Shown in pieces: positions 32,613 to 40,277 of a stretch of DNA of 64,000 nucleotides; position 1 is the stretch's first letter; each line of letters opens with the position of its first letter. The DNA comes from a virus: positions 1-64,000 of IMG/VR virus record IMGVR_UViG_3300009169_000021; one strand, given 5' to 3'. The notes under the pieces were generated by a model. The model was not told where the DNA came from. It searched no databases and saw only the letters and a program-made list of their open reading frames with translations. The position numbers were made by a program, and so were the translations under genes.

Positions 32613-33080
32613 ATGAGTAGACTTATAAAGCAAGCATTAGATGATTATTTTCAAAAAGATGATGTACTAACTGAGCAAATATTTAATCAATTAACACTAT
32701 ATATTTATTCTTTAAATTCAGATCAACATGATTTATATTTACTCGCTAAATTATTAGATACAGAAAATCTACAAAAACTAATAGGATATTATGATGGAGA
32801 TATTTTAAAACTTCCTACTAGAGAAGAATATAAAACAAGTATATTAACAGCTTTATGTTTCTGGTTAAAAACTTTTAAAGGATATAGTTGGTCAGAAATA
32901 AAAGAGTATTTAAATATTCCTGAAAATAATAAAGATATTTTATCTTCTATATCGATAGGAGGAAAAATAAATAGAGTAAAAGAATCTCTAGGAAAAGATC
33001 TTCTTGAAGCTTTAGAACAAACAGATGAAAAACAATTTGTAGAATTTTATAGAAGAAGTCAGGGAGTAAATCATGAGTAA
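32613..33080 (+). CDS. Unknown protein after an L-type promoter
   Basis: I chose ATG 32613 behind AGGTGAG; GTG 32604 would add three residues. The 155-residue product is helical. Its C-terminal half (KGYSWSEIKEYLNIPE, then GGKINRVKESLG) looks like a helix-turn-helix. A DNA-binding or packaging role would fit a late promoter, but no family was recognised. The last eight bases overlap the next gene. Confidence 0.6.
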   Translation: MSRLIKQALDDYFQKDDVLTEQIFNQLTLYIYSLNSDQHDLYLLAKLLDTENLQKLIGYYDGDILKLPTREEYKTSILTALCFWLKTFKGYSWSEIKEYLNIPENNKDILSSISIGGKINRVKESLGKDLLEALEQTDEKQFVEFYRRSQGVNHE

Positions 33081-33522
33081 AGATATAATAGAAAAAGTTG
33101 ATGAAGTATTTGAACTAACTGAATCTCAAAAAGATAGGGATAGTGTAGCTAAATTATCAGTAGAAAATTTATATGGATTTTTAAATGGTTATATGAGAAA
33201 TATATCATCTAAAAATGCACTTAAAAATAAAATAGAAAGTTTATTATTAACTCGAATAGAAGAGGAAGAAGAAGACTTACCTTATGGAGTTTTAATTAAA
33301 TTACTAGAAGTATTAGGGAAAAATGAAGTTGAAGCAGCTACACCAATTCTTAAAATAATAGAAGCAGCAGTAAAACAACCTGAATCATCATTTAATCCTA
33401 ATGCTGGAACTAAAGAAGATGAAAAGGATGAAAGTTCAAAAGTTACTCAGGATGATTATAAGAATGTTAAAAAATTTCTTAAAGTCATTGAAGATCTTGA
33501 AAAAACAGAATTCCCTAAATAA
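33073..33522 (+). CDS. Unknown protein with acidic linker
   Basis: The 149-residue protein is helical with an acidic stretch (EEEEEDLP, residues 57-65) and a disordered Asn/Lys/Glu-rich linker before a last helix. No known domain. It overlaps the preceding gene and is followed by the FEN-like exonuclease gene, so all three are probably co-transcribed. Could be a partner of the preceding protein. Confidence 0.55.
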   Translation: MSKDIIEKVDEVFELTESQKDRDSVAKLSVENLYGFLNGYMRNISSKNALKNKIESLLLTRIEEEEEDLPYGVLIKLLEVLGKNEVEAATPILKIIEAAVKQPESSFNPNAGTKEDEKDESSKVTQDDYKNVKKFLKVIEDLEKTEFPK

Positions 33523-33534
33523 AGGAGAAATATA

Positions 33535-34509
33535 TTGTTATACTCAAATATTGTAATTGATACAAATAATTTATTTTGGCGTACTGTAATTACTACTATT
33601 AAACAAACTATTAAAGAAGACGATGAAAGAGAGTTTTATTCAGCATCTATTCAAGATTCATTAGTTCGTATACAAGAATTCATGAAACAATATGGAACTA
33701 AAGATTGTAAAGTTTATTTATTATGTGATAATCCATTCTCTAAAATAAATCAAAGAGAAGAAATATATTCATCATATAAACATGCTAGAAAAAATAAAAA
33801 TATTCCACCCGTATTTTATAAATCATTAGACAAACTTATTGAAATATTAAAAATATACAATAATAATTTTTATATAGTAAAAGCTGATGGATATGAAGCA
33901 GATGATTTAGTTCCTATAGTATTAGATCATATAGAAAAAAATAATGCTGGACAGACTCTACTTATAAGTGCTGATATGGATTGGGCTAGAGATATAAATA
34001 ATAATATAAATAATAATATAAACATGAATGTACATTGGTTTAACTATACTCAAATACTTGATATAGATAAATTTAATACTGAGTATGGATTTAATCCTAA
34101 TAATAATGGGGTTAAAATGTATAAATGTATTCATGGAGATAAAAGTGATTGTATAGAAAATGCTGTTCCATATCTCCCCAAAGAAATACTTCTATATATA
34201 GTAAATAAATATAGTTCTTTATTAGATTTATTTTCTAATTTATGGTCAGATAATAGTATACCTAAACAGTGGAAACTAAAAATAAAAGATTGTGAAGTAC
34301 AACTTAAAATAAATTATCAATTAGTTGATTATTCTATTATTGATTTATCCTTTACTGATATAGCTTATAAATGTATAGAGGACATAGAAAAATTACGCTC
34401 ATGGTTTATACTTTTAGATATACAATTTTTCAATTTCATGATGGACCCTAAACGTGATGTTTCAAACTTTTTAGGGAAGAAAAAATTTAGAAGATATGGA
34501 AGTTTTTAA
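33535..34509 (+). CDS. 5'-3' exonuclease / RNase H (FEN-like)
   Basis: The 324-residue enzyme starts at TTG 33535, seven bases after AAGGAG. FEN/PIN-like metal-binding residues are in order: IDTNNLFWR at 8-16, YKHARK at 81-86, GYEADDLV at 119-126, ISADMDWARD at 144-153, and the H3TH-like KCIHGDKSD at 197-205. In T4-like phages such an enzyme (Rnh) removes RNA primers from Okazaki fragments. It precedes the helicase gene, consistent with replication. Confidence 0.8.
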   Translation: MLYSNIVIDTNNLFWRTVITTIKQTIKEDDEREFYSASIQDSLVRIQEFMKQYGTKDCKVYLLCDNPFSKINQREEIYSSYKHARKNKNIPPVFYKSLDKLIEILKIYNNNFYIVKADGYEADDLVPIVLDHIEKNNAGQTLLISADMDWARDINNNINNNINMNVHWFNYTQILDIDKFNTEYGFNPNNNGVKMYKCIHGDKSDCIENAVPYLPKEILLYIVNKYSSLLDLFSNLWSDNSIPKQWKLKIKDCEVQLKINYQLVDYSIIDLSFTDIAYKCIEDIEKLRSWFILLDIQFFNFMMDPKRDVSNFLGKKKFRRYGSF

Positions 34510-34543
34510 TTATACTTTTTATAAATTTTTAATTATATTATAT
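34510..34543 (+). promoter_or_regulatory. E-type promoter-like element before the helicase
   Basis: TTATACTTTTTATAAA is followed by TTTTTAATTATATTATATATA. It lies directly after the exonuclease stop and before AAGGAG and the helicase ATG. This site most directly ties the E-type family to replication genes. Confidence 0.6.
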
Positions 34544-34573
34544 ATATATATATAAATTAAATAAGGAGAATTC

Positions 34574-35968
34574 ATGGCAGGTACATTTGAAAAATTTATA
34601 CCATCCGTAGAAAAAGATGAAAAATATTTTCTTGCACATATATTAAAAAATCCTCAAGAATTAAACTTACTTCCAGAAAAACATTTTAAAACAACTCAGG
34701 GTAGACACTTCTATAAAACTATACATACACTTCATAATGAGAATATAACTCAATATGATAATATTCTTATAAAAAGAAGTAATATACATTTAGAACAAGA
34801 TTATATTGATTCTATATTTAGGATTAGACTAAAAGATAAAGAATATCTTAATCATTGTATAAAAAACATAAAAGATTATGAAGTTAAATTATCTATAGGA
34901 GATACTACAGAAAAATTTCTTACACAAGTTACACAGAGTGGGGATTTAAATTATGATACTATTAGACAACTTGCTAATGATATATTATATAATTCTATTA
35001 AACTTGATCAAGATTCAACTCTAAGAACTTATACTGATTTATCAAATACATATAGAGAAACTTTACAAAGAAGACTAGCTGGAGAGGGTAAAAAAAGTTT
35101 AGGATTTAAAAGTCTTGATAGAATAATTCCTAGACCAGCAGCAGCAGGGGAAATGACAACTTGCTTCGGAATGAAAGGATCAGGCAAATCGTTAAAGGTA
35201 AAATCAATTGAGAATATGTTAATAAATTCATATGTTCCAGTTGTATCTATAAATTTAGAGATGACTGAAGAATCTAATATGGATAGAAAAATATCAGTAG
35301 CTACAAATTATTCTCTTGATCAATTATTAGATATGGAATTTTTAAAATCAGAAGAAAATATAAAATTTATAGAAGACTCTCTTGTAAGATTAGAAGAAAA
35401 GAAAAACTATATATATTATGCAGAACCAGAAATGTCATTAGATCAACTTGATTCATATTTATATAAATGTAAAGAGCATTTTAGAGATAATAAAGTTTTA
35501 CCAAAAGATGAATATATGTTTATTACTATAGATCTTACAGAACAAATAGAAGAATTATCAGGTAAAGCGGGAACTGAGTTAAAACCTGGAGTAAATAGAC
35601 TATTACAATTATCTAAAAAACACAAGTGTCATATTATGAATGTACTTCAATCTAATGAAAATTTATTTAGAGGGGGGAAAATGTTTTCTTCTCCAGAAGC
35701 ATGTGATTCATTTACTCTTTCAACTTCGATGGTAGAAGGCGGTAGTGTTTATGCTGCAAGATCTAGGGTTGTATTAGCGGTTAATAGACCTTTACTTTTA
35801 AAACGTCAATATTTTCCTAGTAGAAATGAAGAATGGGATTTGGAAGACGATATTATGTTTATAAATATCGTTAAAATGAACGATGGTAAATTAGGTAGAG
35901 CACCATTTGTTTTTTCAGATGATAGTTTTAGACTTGTTCCTTATGATCCAGGAAAAACTACTAACTAA
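34574..35968 (+). CDS. DnaB-like replicative helicase
   Basis: The 464-residue enzyme unwinds duplex DNA at the phage fork. The N-terminal 150 residues are a small helical domain beginning with a DEKYFLAHIL helix. The RecA core has Walker A GMKGSGKS at 199-206, VSINLEMTEESNMDRK (DnaB-type helix), a Walker B-like MFITIDLTEQ near residue 317, LSKKHKCHIMNVLQSNE and an arginine-finger region. Length is close to T4 gp41. Start ATG follows AAGGAG. The primase-like fragment at the window start may be its partner. Confidence 0.85.
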   Translation: MAGTFEKFIPSVEKDEKYFLAHILKNPQELNLLPEKHFKTTQGRHFYKTIHTLHNENITQYDNILIKRSNIHLEQDYIDSIFRIRLKDKEYLNHCIKNIKDYEVKLSIGDTTEKFLTQVTQSGDLNYDTIRQLANDILYNSIKLDQDSTLRTYTDLSNTYRETLQRRLAGEGKKSLGFKSLDRIIPRPAAAGEMTTCFGMKGSGKSLKVKSIENMLINSYVPVVSINLEMTEESNMDRKISVATNYSLDQLLDMEFLKSEENIKFIEDSLVRLEEKKNYIYYAEPEMSLDQLDSYLYKCKEHFRDNKVLPKDEYMFITIDLTEQIEELSGKAGTELKPGVNRLLQLSKKHKCHIMNVLQSNENLFRGGKMFSSPEACDSFTLSTSMVEGGSVYAARSRVVLAVNRPLLLKRQYFPSRNEEWDLEDDIMFINIVKMNDGKLGRAPFVFSDDSFRLVPYDPGKTTN

Positions 35969-35982
35969 AAAGGGGATTTAAA

Positions 35983-36147
35983 ATGAAAGCGATTATGTGT
36001 AAAAAGAGACAGATTATGATAGATAAAGAATTAGAAAAATGTAATGAATGTATTAAGAAGAGTTTATCTGGATTTGTAGATAAAGAAACTTGTGAAGGTT
36101 TTAATTTAAATTATGTAGAGGTTAAAGATGATTTATTGTCATTTTAA
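35983..36147 (+). CDS. Small cysteine-containing protein, 54 residues
   Basis: ATG 35983 follows AGGGG at 35970-35974; the frame ends at TAA 36145-36147. The product has Cys6, then CNECIKK and TCEG, which could bind one zinc. The last 20 bases overlap the start of the zinc-ribbon gene. Function unknown. Confidence 0.5.
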   Translation: MKAIMCKKRQIMIDKELEKCNECIKKSLSGFVDKETCEGFNLNYVEVKDDLLSF

Positions 36148-36394
36148 ATGTAACAAATGTGAAGAAGTTATAGAAGTATTTAAAGAAACTGTAATGGAAG
36201 ATTTCCCTAATTCTGTTAAGTGTACTAAGTGTAAAAGTAAAGATACTTATAGAATGTGGAATGATATGCCACTTACTGAAGTTTGTCAAGGTTCATTAGG
36301 AAATTCAAAAAATAATTATGAAGCTGGAATGGTATATCATCCTTCAGGACTTACTGGTCATACGAAAAGAACAGTTGTTAAAAAAATTAAATAG
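36128..36394 (+). CDS. FmdB-like zinc-ribbon protein
   Basis: The 88-residue protein opens YCHFKCNKCEEVIEVF and has VKCTKCKS near residues 30-37, followed by YRMWNDMP. This is the pattern of the FmdB/CxxC regulatory zinc ribbon common in phages. Zinc binding is well supported by the two CxxC pairs; the partner is unknown. Its start overlaps the preceding small gene. Confidence 0.65.
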   Translation: MIYCHFKCNKCEEVIEVFKETVMEDFPNSVKCTKCKSKDTYRMWNDMPLTEVCQGSLGNSKNNYEAGMVYHPSGLTGHTKRTVVKKIK

Positions 36395-36405
36395 GGAGAA
36401 TTATT

Positions 36406-36654
36406 ATGATAAGAATTAAGAAAGAGATTAATGATGTAATAGCAGTAAAAAATCTTGTTGGAATTAAAGCAAATGATATTCTTAAAAGAAAAATAGATAA
36501 TTGTTATTATGAAGTAGAGAGTATTCACTCTATTACAAACAGTACAGAAACTGCTTATTATAATTTCTATGGATTTACTATAAAAGGAAAAGAGAATTTA
36601 AAATTTCATTTTGAAAATGTTAATAATAATTTTGAGGTATATACTAAAAAATGA
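36406..36654 (+). CDS. Unknown small protein
   Basis: An 82-residue protein with an N-terminal strand-helix and a Tyr/Phe-rich beta sheet (YYEVESIHSI, FYGFTIKG). It starts behind GGGAGAA and overlaps the next gene by four bases (ATGA). No family recognised. Confidence 0.55.
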   Translation: MIRIKKEINDVIAVKNLVGIKANDILKRKIDNCYYEVESIHSITNSTETAYYNFYGFTIKGKENLKFHFENVNNNFEVYTKK

Positions 36655-37391
36655 GAATTCTTTATATAAGTTTATTTCCTGAGAATAATAATTGTCATGA
36701 AATTCAAAATTTAAAATATTTTATAGATTCATCAATAGATTATGGAATAGATAATATATTTTGTTATAGATTGTTTTCTGCTCATAATTCAATGGTTGAA
36801 CAATTGAGAAAAGTATTTAATTGTAATGAAAATAATTTAGAGAATTTATTTGATTTTAATAATATCATACAAATAAAAAAATTAGATACAAATTTTTCTA
36901 ATAATATAGACGAGTTAAGAGCACATGAAATTTCATTTTGTAAACAGAAAATTCATACTTTTATAACTCTTGAAAATGTTTATAATAACTTTGATTATAT
37001 CTTTTATAATGATGCTGATATAAGAATAGATGCTAACGATATAGTAGAACTTTGTAAAGTATTAGAATCTAAAAATAAAGATGAACAACACTATTTTGTA
37101 AATATCCCCTATGTTCTTAAAATAACTAAACAGGTAGTAGAAGATAGTTTAGGTTCTTATATATTACCTAAAAGTATTGTAAAACAATCAGAATATATCT
37201 TAGATAAAATATATGAAACATATCAAAAAGATGATTTAATATATAGAAAAGGTGCTCCTGATTGGATTATAAGAAAGCAACTACTTCTGCACGAGTATAA
37301 TGAAATTAGGGGTGATAGTTGTCATACTCAACATTATTTAAGTAATGAAAATTACTATGAATATGATAGTAGAAGAATAAGCTTCTTTTAG
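36651..37391 (+). CDS. Glycosyltransferase-like protein, GT-A fold
   Basis: The 246-residue protein begins MRILYISLFPENN and has FYNDADIRID near residues 118-127, a DxD metal-binding motif in a typical GT-A setting. The end has APDWIIRKQLL, an acceptor-side segment. The donor and acceptor are unknown. It is separated from the main glycan cassette by replication genes, suggesting that glycosyltransferase genes were gained more than once. Confidence 0.6.
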   Translation: MRILYISLFPENNNCHEIQNLKYFIDSSIDYGIDNIFCYRLFSAHNSMVEQLRKVFNCNENNLENLFDFNNIIQIKKLDTNFSNNIDELRAHEISFCKQKIHTFITLENVYNNFDYIFYNDADIRIDANDIVELCKVLESKNKDEQHYFVNIPYVLKITKQVVEDSLGSYILPKSIVKQSEYILDKIYETYQKDDLIYRKGAPDWIIRKQLLLHEYNEIRGDSCHTQHYLSNENYYEYDSRRISFF

Positions 37392-37411
37392 AAAAAAATA
37401 ATTAAATACCT

Positions 37412-37495
37412 TTTATACTAATATATAAAATATGATATAGGGTTTAAAACACTCTTAATTATAATTTAATATTTTATCATATAAGAGGTATTTAA
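37412..37495 (+). promoter_or_regulatory. L-type promoter and leader with RBS-covering inverted repeat
   Basis: TTTTATACTAATATATAAAA (37421-37440) matches the L-type core. The flanking TTAAATACCT (37412-37421) is a perfect 10-bp inverted repeat of AGGTATTTAA (37486-37495), which contains the ribosome binding box AAGAGGTAT. As at 32573, the leader could fold so that the ribosome binding site is paired. Confidence 0.5.
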
Positions 37496-37777
37496 ATGTC
37501 AGGAACATGGAGAAGACCAAGAATTATCACAGACACTGTAACAGCAGCCGAAGCTAGTGCAGGTAAGAAAATTATATTTATCGGTACAGGAGTTCCTACT
37601 GTTGCAACAGATCCAGTTGCATATGTAATAACAATAAAAAGAGCTAATATAGATTTTACAAACAAATCATATCATGAACATAGTACTGTTTCTGGTGCGA
37701 TAGTTGTTAAAACTAATTCAACAGATTATATTCTTACTGAAAATGATGTTATTAGTTTAATGTGTACATACGTTTAA
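37496..37777 (+). CDS. Small beta-rich late protein (decoration-like candidate)
   Basis: The 93-residue protein is Thr/Val/Ala-rich and beta-predicted (ITDTVTAAEASAGKKIIFIG, then AYVITIKRANIDF). It has an L-type promoter and a strong terminator of its own, so it is a single-gene late unit, as expected for an abundant virion protein. No family was recognised. A capsid decoration or fibre-tip role is a guess from size and expression context. Confidence 0.55.
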   Translation: MSGTWRRPRIITDTVTAAEASAGKKIIFIGTGVPTVATDPVAYVITIKRANIDFTNKSYHEHSTVSGAIVVKTNSTDYILTENDVISLMCTYV

Positions 37778-37790
37778 TAGGAACTTAAAA

Positions 37791-37822
37791 TATCTCTCTT
37801 GAAATATAGAGAGATAGTTTTT
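37791..37822 (+). terminator. Rho-independent terminator
   Basis: A perfect 9-bp stem, TATCTCTCT (37791-37799) with AGAGAGATA (37808-37816), has an 8-base loop and is followed by GTTTTTC. It ends the single-gene late unit. Confidence 0.75.
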
Positions 37823-37847
37823 CAAAATTATTACAAGGAGAAGTTTT

Positions 37848-39137
37848 TTGAAAAGTTTAATAGCTGATAAAAAAGAAAATTTAAAAGTAATATTATGTGG
37901 AGATTCATTTAAAAAAATATCAGGACTTTCTTATGTAACTTTAAATTTTGCAAAATATTTTTCTCAAAAAGGTTATAAAGTATATTATTTAATTCTGACT
38001 GGAGAAAATTGTGAAACAGTGGATTTATGTGATAAAGGTCATTTCTTCTATGAAAATCTTTTTGATATGACTATTATAAATTGTCAAAATAAAAAAGATG
38101 GTTCTTCAGTTTTATTTGATAATACTATAAAAGAAATAAAACCCAATCTAGTTTTTTCTTGTCATGATTTATGGCAGTTTGAAAATATTGCTAATTCTGC
38201 TTATAGATATACTTATAAATGGATTTCATATTGTCCAATAGAAAGTCATTCTTATTCTGAATATATTATAAACCCTACTCAAAGAAATAAAGTTTTAAGA
38301 AAATCATTATCAGATATATGTAATTGTATGGATTATGCTATAGGATATAATACTGTAGGTAATGATCAACTTAAAAAATTAAAAGCAGAAACTCTTCCCC
38401 CATTACCTAATGGATTAGATTATTATTATTTTACTGCTGGAGATGTAAGTAGACAAAAATCATTTAAAGGATTGGTAAAAGATGATGACTTTTTATTTAT
38501 TACAGTTGGACATAATTTTCAACGAAAAGGATTAGATTATGTAATAGATGCATTTTATAAATTTTTACAATACTTTCCTATAGAAGCTAGATCAAAATAT
38601 AAATTATATATACACGGTATGCTAGACACTATTGATGCTGGAACAGATATTAAAACAATGTTATATGATTTAGGTATTATGAATAATGTTATTATGGCTC
38701 AAGCAGGGCAACAATTACCTAAAAGAGATCTTTATAAAAGATACCTATGTGGAAATTGTTATATAGGGTTACCACTTGCTGAAGGTTATGGTTATGGTTT
38801 TATGGAAGCACAAATAAATGGTCTACCTATTATATATCATAATGTAGGTGGTATATCAGAATATTTAAGTGATAATAGACAAGTTAATAGTGTTGGTGAT
38901 ATGAGACCTAATAACTATTATTGTATATGGAAAATTCCTGATGTAGATGATGCTGTTGATCAAATGTTATTAGTAGTAAGTAATAAACATAATATTGATA
39001 TAAATTTAAATCGAAATAGTTGTAGAAATAATTATACTTGGACTAAAGTATTTGAACAATTAGATAATCAAATAGATTTTAATGCATGTGAAGAGGATAA
39101 TCTTTTTAATAAACTAGGAATTAAAAGAGTATACTGA
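37848..39137 (+). CDS. Glycosyltransferase family 4 (GT-B)
   Basis: The 429-residue enzyme starts at TTG 37848 after AAGGAG at 37835-37840. It has a GT-B layout: SGLSYVTLNFAKYFSQKGYK at the N-terminus, FITVGHNFQRKGLDYVIDAF after the linker, and the GT4 donor site LPLAEGYGYGFMEAQINGLP with the EX7E motif, then GISEYL. The donor could be the cassette sugar. It lies away from the main cassette but may act on the same glycan. Confidence 0.8.
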   Translation: MKSLIADKKENLKVILCGDSFKKISGLSYVTLNFAKYFSQKGYKVYYLILTGENCETVDLCDKGHFFYENLFDMTIINCQNKKDGSSVLFDNTIKEIKPNLVFSCHDLWQFENIANSAYRYTYKWISYCPIESHSYSEYIINPTQRNKVLRKSLSDICNCMDYAIGYNTVGNDQLKKLKAETLPPLPNGLDYYYFTAGDVSRQKSFKGLVKDDDFLFITVGHNFQRKGLDYVIDAFYKFLQYFPIEARSKYKLYIHGMLDTIDAGTDIKTMLYDLGIMNNVIMAQAGQQLPKRDLYKRYLCGNCYIGLPLAEGYGYGFMEAQINGLPIIYHNVGGISEYLSDNRQVNSVGDMRPNNYYCIWKIPDVDDAVDQMLLVVSNKHNIDINLNRNSCRNNYTWTKVFEQLDNQIDFNACEEDNLFNKLGIKRVY

Positions 39138-39679
39138 TGAATTCAAAATCTATAGGAAATAATTACGAACGTGAATTTATTAAAAAATTTTCTAAATGGG
39201 TAGTGGGTAATGATGATATACTTATAGCATGGAGAAATGTTCATAGTGGTTCTATATCTACCAATAGAATGAAATTAGGAAAAGATGGAAGTAATATGTC
39301 CGGGGATTTTCAATGTATATCACCTGAGTATCAATATATATTTGACAGACTTCATATTGATAGTAAATGTTATAAAGAAATCAATTTATTTTTTATAAAT
39401 AGTAAGAATAAAAAATCTAATTCCATTCTTCAGCAATGGATTAAAACTTGTGATGAAGCATATGCAGTTAATAAACTTCCCGTAATGCCAGTAAAAATAA
39501 GGGATAGATCTACACCTGAATTTATACTATTCCCTATATATGGAATAGATGAAATTAAATCCTTAAGTTCTATTAAATATCATCTAAATAATACAAAATT
39601 ACAATATGATTTTATTTTATATATGCAAGATGATTTATTTAATAACTTACCTTTTGAATCTTTTTCTAAACTTTTATAA
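39137..39679 (+). CDS. PD-(D/E)XK-like nuclease (resolvase-type candidate)
   Basis: The 180-residue protein starts NSKSIGNNYEREFIKKFSKW, similar to the helix that opens Holliday-junction and VRR-type nucleases (GNxxEREL). It then has SGDFQCISPEY and LHIDSKCYK; the Asp and the DSK together fit a PD-(D/E)XK core. It may cut branched or phage DNA. The match is by motif spacing only. The start shares one base with the glycosyltransferase stop. Confidence 0.6.
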   Translation: MNSKSIGNNYEREFIKKFSKWVVGNDDILIAWRNVHSGSISTNRMKLGKDGSNMSGDFQCISPEYQYIFDRLHIDSKCYKEINLFFINSKNKKSNSILQQWIKTCDEAYAVNKLPVMPVKIRDRSTPEFILFPIYGIDEIKSLSSIKYHLNNTKLQYDFILYMQDDLFNNLPFESFSKLL

Positions 39680-39687
39680 AAAATAAT

Positions 39688-39723
39688 TACACTTATAATA
39701 TTTTTTAATTATATTATAAATAT
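39688..39723 (+). promoter_or_regulatory. E-type promoter-like element before the lipoprotein
   Basis: TTACACTTATAATATT is followed by TTTTAATTATATTATAAATA, identical in the core to the site at 24033. It is followed by AAGGAG and ATG 39757. Confidence 0.6.
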
Positions 39724-39756
39724 AGAAGAATTATAAAACAAAATAAGGAGTAATTT

Positions 39757-39999
39757 ATGCGAATAAGTACAAAAGTGTTTATTATGGGATTATTAGTAGG
39801 AATTTTTTTCGTGGGGTGTGAAAAATCTGAAGAAGACAAAAGAATTGAAAGTGAAATTTTTGGAGAACGACAAGAATTATTTTTCAAATGCTTGGCGAAT
39901 ATTCCAAAAGGTCCAGAAAGAACTGTAACTAATGATTGGGCTGAGGTTGTTCACGAATGTGAAATTAGCGCCTATAACCTTTCAAAGAAACGCTATTAA
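39757..39999 (+). CDS. Small lipoprotein
   Basis: The 80-residue protein has a basic start (MRISTK), a hydrophobic stretch and the lipobox FFVGC with Cys21, so the mature part of 60 residues is lipid-anchored. It has two further cysteines (FKCLANIP and HECEISAY) that could form a disulfide. Early expression from its own promoter and terminator fits a superinfection-exclusion lipoprotein, as known for T5 Llp; an outer spanin is less likely at this position. Target unknown. Confidence 0.7.
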   Translation: MRISTKVFIMGLLVGIFFVGCEKSEEDKRIESEIFGERQELFFKCLANIPKGPERTVTNDWAEVVHECEISAYNLSKKRY

Positions 40000-40012
40000 A
40001 AAAGTATTAAAA

Positions 40013-40046
40013 AAAATCTATACAGTTTTTATACTGTATGGATTTT
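40013..40046 (+). terminator. Terminator-like hairpin
   Basis: AAAATCTATACAGT (40013-40026) pairs with ACTGTATGGATTTT (40033-40046) with a single G-T pair and a six-base loop. The arm ends in TTTT. It closes the lipoprotein unit just before another E-type promoter. Confidence 0.65.
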
Positions 40047-40068
40047 ATAATATAATTAAAAAATTATA

Positions 40069-40091
40069 ATTTTTTAATTATATTATAAATA
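40069..40091 (+). promoter_or_regulatory. E-type promoter-like element before the clamp-loader unit
   Basis: TTTTTTAATTATATTATAAAT is the exact E-type core. The upstream TTATAC-like box is less clear here (ATTATAATT). AAGGAGA and ATG 40110 follow. Confidence 0.55.
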
Positions 40092-40109
40092 AGAAATTAA
40101 GGAGAAATT

Positions 40110-40277
40110 ATGTTAGATGAAAGATTTGATAAAATTATAATTCTTATAGAAGAAATACAAAAAGATGTTGATATTCCTCAACACCTAAGAAACAACTTGA
40201 ATTATACAAAAAGAGATCTAATGCAGGTCTATTCTAATTATAGAATTCATAAGGAGAAGATTCATAATGTTATATAA
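40110..40277 (+). CDS. Small helical protein, 55 residues
   Basis: ATG 40110 follows AAGGAGA and the E-type promoter; the frame ends at TAA 40275-40277, overlapping the clamp-loader start by 11 bases. The product is one or two charged helices (ERFDKIIILIEEIQKDV, residues 4-20). It might be a coupled partner of the clamp loader; no homology recognised. Confidence 0.5.
   Translation: MLDERFDKIIILIEEIQKDVDIPQHLRNNLNYTKRDLMQVYSNYRIHKEKIHNVI

Noticed and set aside
32613-33522. Pair of late genes considered as small terminase and partner
   Set aside because: A helix-turn-helix-like segment is visible, but there is no large terminase gene next to it and no recognised small terminase pattern.
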